64,000 nucleotides of DNA from Pseudomonas extremaustralis (GTDB lineage: Bacteria > Pseudomonadota > Gammaproteobacteria > Pseudomonadales > Pseudomonadaceae), in assembly GCF_900102035.1 (NCBI RefSeq), contig NZ_LT629689.1, forward strand, positions 2,108,001-2,172,000, in the 5' to 3' direction. Positions 44,701 through 57,900 of this stretch are shown here, in pieces. Below the pieces are notes generated by a model. The model searched no databases, had not been told where the DNA came from, and saw only the letters and a program-made list of their open reading frames with translations. Position numbers and translations under genes: made by a program. Numbering within the stretch: the stretch's first letter is position 1; each line of letters opens with the position of its first letter.

Positions 44701-45911
44701 TCACTCTCGTGGGCTGTTCCTCGGTTCTGGTGGTTGAACATCACCTGGAACAAAGGGCTGTAACTCAAGCTGCGTTGCGGACGAAGCGCTTCCACCAGTT
44801 GCTCGAAAGGCAGATCCTGATGCGCCTGGGCTTCCAGCACCCGCTGACGGGTCTGACGCAACAGCGCCAGCGCGCTGGTATGCTCGTCCACATCGGCTTT
44901 GAGTACCTGGGTGTTGACGAAAAACCCTACCAGCCGCTGCGTCTCCACGCGGTTCCGGTTGGCGGTCGGCACACCGACACGGATGTCCCGTTGCCCGCTG
45001 TAGCGATGCAGCAGGGCCTGAAAGGACGCCAGCAGCACCATGAAACTGGTTGCCCCTTCACGCTGCGCCAGCGCCCGGACTCCCGCGGCCAACTGATCAT
45101 CCAGCACCACGTCCAGGGCCGCCCCCCGAAAGCTCTGCGAGGCCGGGCGTGGCCGGTCCAGAGGCAGCTCCAACACCGGTTGATCACCGCCGAGCACGCC
45201 TTGCCAGTATTCCAACTGGCGTTGTTTTTCCCCCGCTTCCATCCAACTGCGCTGCCACAGGGCATAGTCCGCATACTGGATCGGCAGCGCAGGTAACTCA
45301 AACTCAAGACCCCGGCTGTAGGCCGTATAGGCCTGCACCACTTCCTCCACCATCACTTGCATCGAAGCACCGTCGGAGATGATGTGGTGCTGTACCAGAA
45401 CCAGTACATGGTCCAGTTCTGACAGGCGCAGCAGGGTCATGCGTAAAAGTGGGCCACGCGCCAGGTCGAACGGGTGTGCAATGGCCTGCTCGACGCGTGC
45501 CTTCAATTGGCTTTCAGCAAGGGTTTCAGGTTCCAGCACCACAGCATAGGTGGGCTGGATCTCCTGGCGCATGCCTTCACCGACCTGCCTGAACTGTGTA
45601 CGCAGGCTCTCATGCCGGGCGATCAGCGATTCAAAACTCTTCTGCAACGCGACAATATCCAGACGACCTTTGAGTCGCAAGGCACTGGGAATGTGATAAA
45701 CCGCGCTTTGTGGGTCCAATTGCCAGAGAAACCACTGACGCTCCTGAGCGTACGAAAGCGGCAAGGCAGTCGCTTCAAGCCGTACCTGTGGGATCGGCAG
45801 GTTGGCCGGTGAAACGCCTTCCTGCAGCATCTTCTGCAGGTAGACCTTGCGCTGCTCAAGCGGTAGCCCGATAAATCGCTGCATGATTCTGTACGCCATC
45901 TGGTCGTCCAT
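41793..45911 (-). CDS. pvdD: Terminal pyoverdine NRPS module, C-A(Ser)-T-TE
   Basis: A 1372-residue cytoplasmic synthetase and the last of the assembly line. Domains: LCL-type condensation (about 45-480; HHIISDGAS near 177), adenylation (about 500-1000; SFDVSVWEF near 700), carrier protein (GGHSLLL near 1037) and thioesterase (about 1110-1370; nucleophile in GWSLGG near 1166). The pocket reads D-V-W-H-I-S-L-I-D-K, a serine code. TE release should give a linear or cyclic end, probably closed onto the Lys side chain. The symbol follows the position of PvdD as the TE-bearing enzyme; PAO1 PvdD itself has two Thr modules. The start overlaps the upstream stop by one base (TAATG). Confidence 0.93.
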   Translation of the reverse strand: MDDQMAYRIMQRFIGLPLEQRKVYLQKMLQEGVSPANLPIPQVRLEATALPLSYAQERQWFLWQLDPQSAVYHIPSALRLKGRLDIVALQKSFESLIARHESLRTQFRQVGEGMRQEIQPTYAVVLEPETLAESQLKARVEQAIAHPFDLARGPLLRMTLLRLSELDHVLVLVQHHIISDGASMQVMVEEVVQAYTAYSRGLEFELPALPIQYADYALWQRSWMEAGEKQRQLEYWQGVLGGDQPVLELPLDRPRPASQSFRGAALDVVLDDQLAAGVRALAQREGATSFMVLLASFQALLHRYSGQRDIRVGVPTANRNRVETQRLVGFFVNTQVLKADVDEHTSALALLRQTRQRVLEAQAHQDLPFEQLVEALRPQRSLSYSPLFQVMFNHQNRGTAHESEPGTSGLVLEGLDWESRTAQFDLILNVSEEASGIGASFGYATDLFDAATVERMARHWRRLLGAMVAEPEALVDTLVMLDAEERRQIVATWNATTTAYPLEKTVHQLFEEHAECTPHRPALAFGAMQLSYDALNRRANRLAHALITRGVGPDSLVGVAMERSVEMVVGLLAILKAGGAYVPVDPEYPKERQCYMLEDSAVNLLLSQSHLTLPVTDNVQRIDLDGDGQWLDVYDEANPSVAVSGEHLAYVIYTSGSTGKPKGAGNSHAALTNRLCWMQQAYALGASDTVLQKTPFSFDVSVWEFFWPLLSGARLVMAAPGDHRDPAKLVEVIKREGVTTLHFVPSMLQAFLQHGPVGSCSSVKRIICSGEALPVDAQQQVFAKLPQARLYNLYGPTEAAIDVTSWTCVDEGKDAVPIGKPIANLGCHILDGHLEPVPIGVLGELYLTGKGLARGYYRQPVLTAERFVASPFGAGERMYRTGDLARYRPDGVIEYAGRIDHQVKLRGLRIELGEIEARLLEHQWVRETAVLALDGTQLVGYVVLDEPLPHWRETLAAHLSTYLPAFMVPAQWVLLENMPLSPNGKLERKALPRPEAGSQQRNYAAPHTALEQQIAQIWQQVLGVDRVGLDDNFFELGGHSLLLLVVKERLALQCGLVLTVNQLMTRSTVRALARSTLDEREPSLIVDLNGCKGGPSLFLFHPSFGSVHCYKAIGMALRLEMPVQGIICRALMDPQSPVPTWDAMVEDYARQILVTQPGGPYYLAGWSLGGNLSLQVAAYLEARGADVAFLGCIDAPPPMRVKAFWDRDKWLKPAVESLGPGDKRVELLTVMLPESAQAITQAWQDIEHAGTAADQQWKAFCEWAHLALGEVFVSLRDELRQGGELEVSWALKHMLDERLKDADYSPIAAPVSCWWAAQSKSANDRHVICSALEEGIGHGVHASVVIDTTHDRIVDNPEFIASFVSALKGARH

Positions 45912-48900
45912 TACCGCTGCTCCATTTCGTCGAGGAGTGAATCCAGGAACGCCAACTTCTCTGTGCTGACACCGCTGCCCAGCGCTTGCAGATGATCCGC
46001 CAGTTGCCCGAGCCGGGTATGCTGGAACAGCTCATGCACGCTGATCTTCACGCCCAACTCCAACTGAATGCGCGACATCACATTGATCACCAGCAGCGAA
46101 TGCCCACCCAGCTCGAAAAAGTTGTCATTCAAGCCCACTTGCCTAACGTCCAACACCTCCTGCCAGATCGCCGCCAGTTGCTTTTCAAGGTCGCTGTGAG
46201 GCGCCGCATACTGGCCCTGCACAACTTGGTTGTCGGGTTCAGGCAGGGCCTTGAAATCCAGCTTGCCACTGGGGCTTAACGGCATGTGCGGCAGACGCAC
46301 GAACTGCTTGGGCACCATGTAGTCCGGCAACTGCGCCTGCAACGCGCTGCGCAAAGCCTGGCCGTGCTCGGCGTCATCCGGGGCTGAAGAGCGAGCCACG
46401 TAGTAGCCGATCAATTGGGCGCCGCCGCTGCCCTGGCGCAGAATCACCTCAGCCTGGACGACATCGGCCTGCAGCATTACCCGCGCACGGATTTCCTCCA
46501 ATTCAACCCGGAAGCCGCGAATCTTGATCTGATGATCCAGGCGTCCCAGGTATTCCAATGCGCCGTCGTCGGCCCACCGCACGCGGTCACCGGTGCGATA
46601 CAGCCGCGCACCGGAACTGTCGAACGGGTCTGCGACAAAGCGCTCAGCCGACAACCCCGGTCGCCCGAGATAGCCGCGCGCCAAGCCGGAGCCACCGACG
46701 CACAGCTCGCCGGCAACACCGACCGGGACCGGGTTCAGATCCCCATCCAATACGCGGCAAATCACATTGCCCAACGGCCGGCCAATCGGCGAACGCACAC
46801 CCTCCTCCAGGGAACAGGCCCACCATGTCGCGTTGATGGTCGTTTCAGTCGGACCATAGCGGTTGTGCAGTACCACAGTGGGAAGGGTCCGCAGGATCTG
46901 ATCACGCAGGTCGGCCGTCAGTGCCTCCCCGCCAGAGAACACTCGGCGCACGCTGGAACATTGGGCAACACCCGGCGTTTCAATGAACAATTGCAAGAGT
47001 GATGGCACAAAATGCAGTGTGGTCACGCCGAATGCCTGGATCAGTTCCATCAGACGCACCGGGTCGCGGTGTTCGCCCGGTGCCGCGATTACCACGCGGC
47101 TGCCGCTGATCAGCGGCCAGAAGCACTCCCACACTGACACGTCAAAACTCATCGGGGCCTTTTGCAACAGCACATCGTCAGCTTGCAACGCGTAAGTGTT
47201 CTGCATCCATTGCAGGCGCTGCGCCAAGGCTTCGTGGGTCACGCCCACGCCTTTAGGGTTGCCCGTGGTGCCTGAGGTGTAGATCACGTACATCAGGTTC
47301 TGGCCATTGACGGCCACCTGCGGGTCGGTCTCGGCGCAACCCTGCAACCACGCCTGATCGCCTTCCAGGCTTAGGCATTGCACGCCGTTGGCCGCCGGCA
47401 GGTTCAGATGCGACGGTGTCAGCAGCCACTTCACACCACTGTCCTTGAGCATGTAGGCAAGGCGAGCTTCGGGATAGTCTGCATCAAGCGGTACATACGC
47501 ACCGCCAGCCTTGAGTATGGCCAACAGCCCCACCAGCATGTCGAAGGAGCGCTCCAACGCAATGCCCACCAGCGAATCCGGTCCAACACCCTGCTTGATC
47601 AGTCCGTTCGCCAGACGGTTGGCACGCCGGTTCAATGCCTCGTAGGTCAACTGTTGCTCGCCAAAGATCGCAGCCGTTGCCTGCGGCGTACGGCGTACCT
47701 GCTGTTCAAATTGGTGCTGGACGAGAGGGCAAAGGGTGTCGTCAAGCGGCCCTTTGCCTTGCTCCATCAGGGCCTTGTGTTCAGGCTCCGTCAACATCGT
47801 CAACTGCGCCAGGGGTGCCTGGGGCTTGGCGACCAGTTCTGCCAGCAAGTGCAGCAGGTGCTGGTTGATACGCTCGACCGTCGGGGCCTCCACCTCTGCC
47901 AGGTCATAGCTGTAGTGCAGCGTGAGCGTTTCACCGACACCGACGGCAATCGACAAGGGATAGTGCGTCTGTTCCCGGCTGCTCACATGGCCGAAGCGAA
48001 CACCCTGCGGTGCCCCCTGCTCCAACACCGCTGATACGGGGTAGTTTTCAAACACCAGAATGGTGTCGAACAACGCCTCGCCACCCAGCCCCGCCAAGCG
48101 TTGCAGTTCGAACAAGGGCGTGTGCTCTTGCTCGCGCAACGCAAGGTTCTGTTGCTGGATCTGTTGCATCCATTGTGACGCTGGCATGTCCGGCCGAGGT
48201 GTTGCCACCACCGGCAAGGTATTGATGAACAATCCGACTTGCTGCTCCACCCCACGCAGCTCTGCGGGGCGCCCCGATACCGTGGCGCCGAAAGCAACGG
48301 TGTCCTGGCCGGTATAGCGTTGCAGCAGCAACAACCAGGCCGATTGCACCAGGGTGTTGAGCGTTATCTTCTGCCCCTGGGCAAAGGCCTTGAGCCGGGC
48401 CATCTGCGTGACATTCAGTTCATGGGCGTGCTCACCCAGGCCGGACGCGTCACGCTCCTTGTCGCGCGGCAGCGCCTGGAACAACCGCGTGGGCTCATCC
48501 AGCTCAGCCAACTGGCTTTTCCAGAAAGCTTCCCGCAGCGTTTTATCCTGGGCTTGCAGCCAGGCGATGAAATCCCGGTAACGCGCGACTTGGGCTGGCG
48601 GCACATGCCCGGCATACCGCTCCAGCACTTCGCCGAGCAATTGGGAGCTGCTCCAACCATCCATCAAAATGTGGTGGCTGGTGTAGATCAGGTGGCAACG
48701 CTGCGGCCCGGTATGCGCCAGCGCAATTCGCACCAGCGGCGGGCTCTCCAGGCTGAAGCCTTGCAGGCGTTGCGAGTCAGCCAACAGGTCCAACTGCTTG
48801 TTTTGATCGGCGCCCTCAGGGCACTCGGTTTCGATAAAGGGCAACCGGGCCTGGCGATGCACCACCTGCAAGGGTTGCTCAAGATCCCCGTGCCAGATAA

Positions 48901-51900
48901 AACCGGTACGCAGGATATCGTGATTATCCAGCGCAGCCTGCCAGGCCGCGCGGAAACGCGGGATATCCAGACCGTCCACATCCACGCGCATCTGGTTGAC
49001 ATAGTCACCCGCCTGCGGCTCGTACAGGGCGTGGAACAACATGCCCTGCTGCATCGGCGACAAGGGGTACACATCATCGGCGGCGGCCAACGCAAACTCG
49101 TCCAACTGTACCTGGCTGAGCCGGGCCAGCGGGAAGTCCGACGGCGTCACGCCCTGATGCGCGGCCAGGCAGCAATGCTCGATCAGCGCCTTGAGTTCCT
49201 GCTCATACGCATCGGCCAGGCGTTGTACTGTGGCCTCGCTGAACATCTCGCGGCTGAAACTCCAGCTCAGGTTCAGCTCACCGCCATACACCTGTCCGTT
49301 GATGTCCAGCCAGTTGCCCAAAGACGCGTGCTCGCTCTGGTCGGCGCCGGCACCTTCGCCCGTAGGGGTGAAGAAAGCGTGCGCGATATCGCCCTCGAAG
49401 CTGCCATCGAACTGGCCTAAGTAGTTGAAGGTGATCCTGGGTTGCGCCAACCCGCCCAGTGTCCGACGGGCCTCATCGTCTCCCAGATAGCGCAGCGCGC
49501 CGAAGCCGATGCCTTTGTCTGGAACGGCGCGTAACTGCTCCTTGATACGCTTGACCGAATCGGCCAGGGACGCAGCCGGGGTCAGCACCAGCGGGTACAT
49601 GCTGGTGAACCAACCAACCGTGCGGGTCAGGTCGATATCATCGAACAGGTCTTCCCGACCGTGCCCTTCCAGCTTGACCGCCAGGAAGTCGCCGCCCGTC
49701 CAGCGCGTGATGACACGGGCCAGGGCGGTCAGCAGCAGGTCGTTGATCTGCGTACGGTAAGCCGCCGGGGCCTCTTGCAACAGGCGACGGGTCCAGGATT
49801 GGTCCAGATGCGTGCCCACGGTGATAGCCAGGGAATTCTGCCTGCCACCTTGCGGGTTATCACAAGGTAGATCGGCATCGACCCCTTGCAACTGCGCCTG
49901 CCAGAACCGCAGTTCCTCTTGCAATGCCGGGCTCTGCGCGTGGGCCTGCAACCGTTTGGCCCACGTCTGGGTCGAGCTGGTCTTGGCCGGCAGCGAGACG
50001 ACCTGCCCGGCCTGAAGTTGGGTGTAGGCAGTCTGCAGGTCTTCGAGCAGAATTCGCCACGACACGCCATCCACCACTAGGTGATGGATCACGAGCAATA
50101 GCCGTTGCGATTGGTCTGGCAGCTCGACCAGCACAGCGCGCATCAACGGCCCCCCTGCCAGATCCAGGCTGCGCTGGGCTTGCAGACCCAGGGCCTCAAG
50201 CGCGTCAAGATCAGCGAGGGTGGTTTGCCAAAGCAGGCTGCCGCTCGATTCAACCTCTCGATAATGGGCCTGCCAGCCAGCCGATGACCGGGTGAAACTC
50301 AAACGCAATGCGTCGTGGTGCGAGACCAATGCCGCGAGGGCGGTGCTCAAGATCGCAACATCCAGTCGCGCACCAGGGCGCAATACCACGGATTGGTTCC
50401 AGTGATGACGCTCGGCAATGTCTTCCTGGAAAAAATACTGGTGAATCGGCAAGAGCAATGCTTCACCAGTGGCCGGCCCCTGATCGATGACAAGGCCCTG
50501 CCCGCCGGTCTGCGCGACGGCGGCCAGGCTCTGCACCGTCTGGTGCTGGAACAGGTCCTTGGGAGTAAAGAGAATACCGGCCTGGCGTGCGCGGCTGACC
50601 ACTTGGATCGAGATGATCGAATCGCCGCCCAGTTCGAAGAAGTTGTCGTTCAAACCTACGCGCGGCAAGCGCAACACGTCGGCCCAGAGACCGGCGATCT
50701 TCCGCTCCAGCTCACTGCGCGGCGCCACATAGGTTTGCTGCATCAGGCTGATATCGGGTTGCGGCAGGCCCTTGCGATCGAGTTTGCCGTTGGGGGTCAG
50801 GGGCATTTGCACCAGGAACATGAAGTGCGCGGGCACCATGTAGTCCGGCAAACGGGTTTTGAGCGCTCGGCGCAGGCTGTCGCGCCACTCGGTTTCGTTG
50901 ATTGCAGAGGACGCCGGCACCACATAGGCCACCAGTTGCTTGCCAGTCGGGCCTTCCTGGGCCACCACCACGGTTTCGCCGACGTTGTCCTGCTCGCGCA
51001 GACGCGCTTCGATCTCGCCCAGTTCGATACGGAAACCGCGGATCTTCACCTGATGGTCGACACGACCCAGGTAGTCCACCACCCCATCCAGGCGCCCACG
51101 GGTCAGGTCGCCGCTGCGATACACGCGGCGGCCGGGTTGGCCGAACGGGTCGGGGACGAAACGTTCGGCGGTGAGTGCCGGGCGTTCCAGATAACCACGC
51201 GCCACGCCCTCGCCGCCCAGGTACAGCTCCCCAGCGACGCCGATGGGTTGCAGGTTGAGCTGGGCATCGAGGATGTAGCCGCTGCGGTTGCCCAGCAGCG
51301 TGCCAATCGGTGCATACACGGCGCCGCACGGATCACCCTTGCGTGCCTTCCACAGCAGCGGCGTGACCACGGTTTCGGTCGGGCCGTAGCCGTTGAACAG
51401 ATAAGTAGGTTTCAGCGCACGCCAGGCCAGGTCGTAGCTCGCTTGCGCCACCGCGTCACCGCCAAAGCAATACACCCGCACCTTCGGCGGATTGCCGTCG
51501 CGCTCGGCATGCTCGGCCAGTTGTTGCAGATAAACCGGCGGGAACACCGCCATGGTCACGTTGTGGCGATGCATTTGCTGGTAGGTGTATTCCGGCAACC
51601 ACAGGCTGTCATCGCGGATCAGCACGCTGGCGCCGTTGATCAGTGGGTGCATCCAGCCTTCGTGGGAGCCGTCGAAGGCGAAGGACATGAAGTGCAATTC
51701 GCAATCGGCCGGGCTGGTTTCGTAGCGCTCCCCGGTGGCGATGATATGCGCCACCAACGGGCCGTGGGCCACCGCCACGCCCTTGGGCATGCCGGTGGAG
51801 CCGGAGGTGTAGATCACGTAGGCGAGGTTGTCGCCGTCGAGGTCAACCGAGGGCGCAGTGTCGCTGAAGCGGCTCCAGGTTTCGGTATGGTCGATGGCCA

Positions 51901-54900
51901 GCGTGTCCAGGCCTTCGGGGATCGGCAGTTGCGGCAACGCACTGGAATGGGTCAGCAGCAGTTGCGCGCGGCTGTCCTGCATCATGTACAGCAGGCGATC
52001 ACGCGGGTATTCCACATCCAGCGGCACATACACGCCGCCGGCTTTCATCACCGCGAGGAACGCCACCATGATCTCGGCACTGCGCGGCATGGCAATCGCC
52101 ACGCGCACTTCCGCGCCGACGCCACGGGCGATCAACGCGTGAGCCAACTGGTTGGCCTGGCGGTCCAGTTCGCCGTAGGTCAGGGTTTGCGCGTCGAACT
52201 TGACCGCGATTGCCTGCGGCGTTTCCCGCGCGCGATCGGCGACCAACTCGTGCACCAGGCGTTGGGCCGGGAAGCCGGCGTCGGATTGATTCCACACCTG
52301 CAGGATCTGCCGCTGCTCCTCCTCGTCCAGCAGCGTCAACTGCCCGATAGGCTGCTGCGGATCGGCAACCATGGCTTGCAACAGGTTCTGCCAGTGGCCG
52401 GCCATGCGCGCAATGGTCGCTGGGGCGAACAAATCGGTGGCATAACCCAGGGTGGCACTGATCCCCTCGCCCCACTCATACACGTCCAGGTCCAGGTCGA
52501 AATGCGCGGTGTGGCTGTTCCAGGCCAGTTCCTCGACGCGCAATTCACTCGACGCTTGCTCCAAGGTCGCACGACTGGCCACCTGATGGTTGAACATCAC
52601 TTGGAACAACGGGTTAAGACTCAGGCTGCGCTCCGGTTGCAGCGCTTCCACGAGTTGCTCGAACGGCAGATCCTGATGGGCCTGGGCGTCCAACGCACGC
52701 TGTCTGACCTGCTGCAATAACTGGGCAACGGTGGTCCGCCCATCAATATCGGCCTTGAGCACCTGGGTGTTGACGAAGAAGCCAATGAGTCGTTCGGTTT
52801 CGGCGCGGTTGCGATTGGCAATCGGCACGCCAACGCGGATATCTTCCTGGCCGCTGTAGCGGTGCAACAACGTCTGGAACGACGCCAGCAGCAGCATGAA
52901 CATCGTCACGCCTTCTTGCTGGGCCAGGGCATTGAGGCCGGACACCAGCGGTGCCGGCAACTCCACGCGCAGACGCGCGCCGCGATGGCTCTGTTGCGCC
53001 GGACGCTGGAAGTCGAATGGCAACTCAAGAACCGGCTGCTCACCGGCCAGCAGGCCGTGCCAGTAGTCGAGTTGACGCGCCTTTTCACCCGCGGCCATCC
53101 AGTCGCGTTGCCACACGGCGTAATCGGCGTATTGGATCGGCAGCGCCGGCAATTGCAGGTCCTGCCCCTGGCTGAACGCGCCATACAATTGCACCAGCTC
53201 ATCTACCATCACCTGCATCGACCAGCCATCGGAGACGATGTGGTGCTGCACCAGCACCAGCACATGATCATCCTCGGCTATACGCAGTAGATCGACGCGC
53301 AGCAGTGGGCCCTGCTCCAAGTCGAATGTGCGCGCAATACTCGCTTCCACCCGAGCCTGGAGATCGGTCGCCAATACGGCGCCATGGGTGATCGCGACAG
53401 GCGCAGGCTCACCCACGACTTGCACGGCACCCGCACTGTCCTGGCGCAGCACGGTGCGCAGGCTCTCATGACGCGCCACCAGGCAATCAAAGCTGCGTTG
53501 CAGCGCGGCCAGATCCAGGCGGCCCTTCAGGCGCAGCGCGCTGGGTACGTGGTAGGCGGCGCTTTCGGGATCCAACTGCCAGAGAAACCACTGGCGTTCC
53601 TGGGCATACGACAGCGGCAACTGGCGATCTCGCGCCACGGGGACCAGCACTGGCGCGCTGACGCCGCCGGCTCCTTCGAGTGCCAGCAACGCCGCCACAA
53701 ACCCTTGCAGGCGGGGCTGCTCGAACAGCATTCTGAGCGGGACTTCCAGCGCCAACACCTGGCGCAGCCGCGAGGCTACTTGCATCGCCAGCAGCGAATG
53801 CCCACCCAACTCGAAGAAGTGATCCGTGCGGCCAACCTGCACCACACCGAGGATATCCGCCCAAATTGCTGCCACTTGCTGCTCGATGGCGCCGACGGGC
53901 GCCACCCAATTGCGCAGCGAATGGCGGGCATCCGGCTTTGGCAATGCCTGGCGATCCAGCTTGCCGTTGGGGTTCAGCGGCAGACGCTCAAGGAATATCA
54001 GGTGAGCGGGCACCATGTAGTCGGGCAGCTGTTCACGCAGCGTGGTGTTGAGCACTTCACCCAGGGCGTCGGTATCGTGCTGCTCTGCAACCAGATAGGC
54101 CAGCAACTGGTTATCCGACGCCAAGACCACGGCTTCGCGGATGCCGGCTTGGGCCAGCAACAGCGCTTCGATTTCACCCAATTCGATACGGAAACCGCGA
54201 ACTTTCACTTGGTGATCAACACGACCGACGTATTCGATGATGCCGTCGGCTCGGTAGCGTGCCAGGTCGCCGGTGCGATACAGGCGCCCGCCACTGCCGC
54301 TGAAGGGATCGGCGACAAACCGTTCGGCGGTCAACAATGGACGGTTCAGGTAGGCCCGCGCCAGGCCACAGGCGCTGCCAATATACAGTTCGCCAACCGT
54401 GCCCAGTGGCGCGAGGTTGAGATCGCGGTCCAGCACGTACAAACCACGCCCAGGCAACGAGCGGCCGATCGGACTGGCAGTGGTGCCGATGACCTCCTGG
54501 CCCGCCGTGCAATCCAGCGTACTGGAAACCACCGTAGCCTCGGTCGGTCCGTAGGTATTGAGCAGGCGTATATGCCCCAGGCCCGCCCGCAGCCATTGGG
54601 CCGGACCGTCCAATGGCATGGCTTCGCCGCCGATATGCACTTGTTGCAGGGCCCCATAACTACGCGGCCCGGCCGCCAGGCAGTCGAGCAGGAACAGGTT
54701 CCAATAGGCCGTCGGCAGGTCGGCCACGGTAATGCCCTGACCCAGGATCTCGATGTACAAGCGCCCACTGTCCCACAGCTCCGGACCGCGCAGCACCACA
54801 GCGGCGCCATGGATCAAGGCCGGGTACAGCTGCTCGACGAAGCCATCGAAGTTCAGCGTGGCGAACTGCAATACGCGGTCATTCGGGGTCAGCCGCGAGT

Positions 54901-57900
54901 AGTCGGCGGCAATATGCGCGAATTCATTCAACGCACCATGGTCGATGGCCACGCCCTTGGGTTTGCCGGTGGAGCCAGAGGTGTAAATCACATAGGCCAG
55001 GTTGTGCGGGTCGATCATTACCGCCAGGTTGTCCTCAGCATAGTGGGCCATCGGCACCCAGTCGATCGCCAACGCGGTAACGCCTTCGGGTAGCGCTATC
55101 GGCACATGCGACTGCGTCAGTACCAGGCCTACGCCACTGTCCTCAAGCATGTGGGCCAAGCGTTCACGCGGGTATTGCGGGTCGAGGGGTACATAGGCGC
55201 CACCGGCCTTGAGGATCGCCAACAGGCTGACCACCATGGCGAAGGAGCGCTCCACCGCGACCCCAACCAGCACTTCGGGGCCCACGCCCTGCTCCACCAG
55301 ACAATGGGCCAGGCGGTTGGCCTGGCGGTTTAGCTCGGCGTAGCTCAGCGATTCGCCATCGAGCACCAGCGCCACGGCCTGCGGACGTTGCAGCACCTGC
55401 GCCTCGAACAGACGATGAACACCGGCCTGCCACAATACCGCCGGGCTGCTGCTGTTCCAGGCCTGTTGCAAGCGGTGCTGCTCTTCAGTCGCCAGCAAAG
55501 GCAAGCGCCCAACAGGTTGAGTGGGTGTCTTCACCACACTGCGCAGCAGGCCCAGCCAGTGGCCAGCCATGCGCTCAATGGTCCGCGCGTCAAACAGGTC
55601 CGTGGCATAGGTCAGCGATGCCCAAAGCCCGTCGGCGGATACCTGGGTGTCCAGGCTCAAGTCAAAGTGTGCGGTGTGGCTGTCCCAGGCCAGGCCTTCG
55701 ACACACAGTCCCGCAATCGACTGCGCGCTCGCCTCACTGCGAGCGTCGGTCTGGTGGTTGAACATCACTTGGAACAAGGGGCTGTGGCTCAGGCTGCGCT
55801 CAGGTTGCAGCGCCTCGACCAATTGCTCGAACGGCAGGTCCTGATGAGCCTGCGCCTCCAGGGCCGCGCGCTTGACCTGTTGCAGCAGCTCGGCAAACGC
55901 CAGTTCACCGGTGATATCGGCCTTGAGCACCTGGGTGTTGACGAAAAAGCCGATCAGCCGCTCAGTCTCAACCCGGTTGCGGTTGGCAATCGGCACGCCG
56001 ACGCGAACATCCGATTGGCCACTGTAGCGATACAACAACGTCTGGAACGATGCGAGCAACAGCACGAATAGGGTCACACCTTGGCTGCGGGCCAGGGTGT
56101 GCAGCGCATCGACCAACGCCGCCTCCAGCATCAGGTCCAGGCGCGCGCCACGATGGCTTTGCACCGCCGGGCGTGGATAGTCCAGCGGCAGCTCCAACAC
56201 CCGCTGCTCACCGGCCAGACGTTCACGCCAATAGGTCAACTGGCGTGCCTGTTCGCCCGCCGCCATCCAGTCGCGCTGCCATACCGCGTAGTCGGCATAT
56301 TGAATCGGCAACGCCGGCAGATGGGGCTCTAGGCCCTGGCTGAACGCGGCATAGCCTTGCACCCATTCTTCGACCATCACCTCCATCGACCAGGCGTCGG
56401 AGATGATGTGATGCAGCACCAGCACCAGCACGTGATCGTCCGCCGCCAGGCGCAACAGCTTGACCCGTAGCAGTGGTCCTTTGCACAAGTCGAATGGCCG
56501 GGCGATTTCCTCTTCAATCCTGGCCTTCAACGCGTCGGGGTCATCGCTGTACAGCACCTCTTCGTCGATCAGCAACCTTGCCGACGCGACGAGATGCTGC
56601 ACAGTGCGCTCGCCCTCGACGGCAAACACGGTGCGCAGGGTTTCATGGCGCTCGATCAAACAGTCGAAGCTGCGTTGCAGGGCCTGGCGATCGAGTGCAC
56701 CGCGCAGGCGCAGGGCGACCGGGATGTGATACGCGGCGCTCTGCGGCTCCAGTTGCCAGAGGAACCACTGACGTTCCTGGGCAAAGGACAGGGCCGATGA
56801 GCGATCGGGCGCCGAACGGGTAATCGGCAACATGTCATGGGCAGTGCCCGACAACGACTGCACAAAACGGCCAAGCACCGGCTGTTCGAACAGGTTTTTC
56901 AACGGTACATCGATACCGAGCGCCTGGCGTACGCGAGACACCACGCGTGTGGCCAGCAGGGAATGCCCGCCGATTTCAAAGAAGTGATCGTCCTGGCCAA
57001 CCTGCGGCATACCCAATACTTGCGCCCAAATGGCCGCGACCTGGCACTCACGCTCAGTGACGGGCGCAACATAACGCTTTTGCAGCACACCGGCATCGGG
57101 CTTAGGCAGCGCCTTGCGATCCAACTTGCCATTGGGGGTCAAGGGCATCCGCGGCAGAAACACCAGATAAGCCGGCACCATGTATTCCGGCAACTGCTCA
57201 CGAAGGGCTGCCTTGAACTGCTCACGCAATCGGGCCTGTTCGTCCTCGGGTATCGGCTGCCCGGTAACCAGATAGGCGAGCAGTTGATCGTGATCCGCCA
57301 CCACGGCGGCCTCGCGCACGGCAGGCTGCTCGCGCAAACACGCCTCGATCTCTCCCAACTCAATCCGGAACCCCCGCACCTTGACCTGATGATCAACACG
57401 CCCGATGTACTCGACCACGCCGTCCACGCGATACCGCGCCAGGTCGCCGGTGCGATACAGCCGCTCGCCGTGACGGGCAAACGGATTGGGCACAAAGCGC
57501 TCGGCGGTCATCGCCGCACGGCCGTGATAACCCCGGGCCAGGCCGACGCCGCCGATCAACAGCTCGCCTGAAGCCCCGACCGGGCACGGGGTGAAGTCAG
57601 CATTGAGAATAAACAGGGAGGTATTGGCGATCGGACGACCGACAAAAGGCAGCGGCTCGAGCAATTCGTGGGCGGCCGACCAAATGGTGGTTTCGGTCGG
57701 GCCATACAGGTTCCACACCGAGCCCTGCTGGGCCAACATGCGTTGGGCCAGATCGGCCGGCAGCGCTTCGCCACCGCACAAGCACTTGACCCCGCGCAGC
57801 AAAGCACCGCGCTCGCTGTCCAGGAGCATGCGCCAGGTCGACGGCGTGGCTTGCACCACACTGATCGCTTCGCGCTGCACCAGGCTCAGGATCGCTTCAG

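Noticed and set aside
50315..52720. An 801-codon open frame on the plus strand inside the NRPS region
   Set aside because: It is antisense to a continuous NRPS coding frame with all core motifs. Its His/Gln/Arg-rich translation is the usual shadow of high-GC coding sequence.
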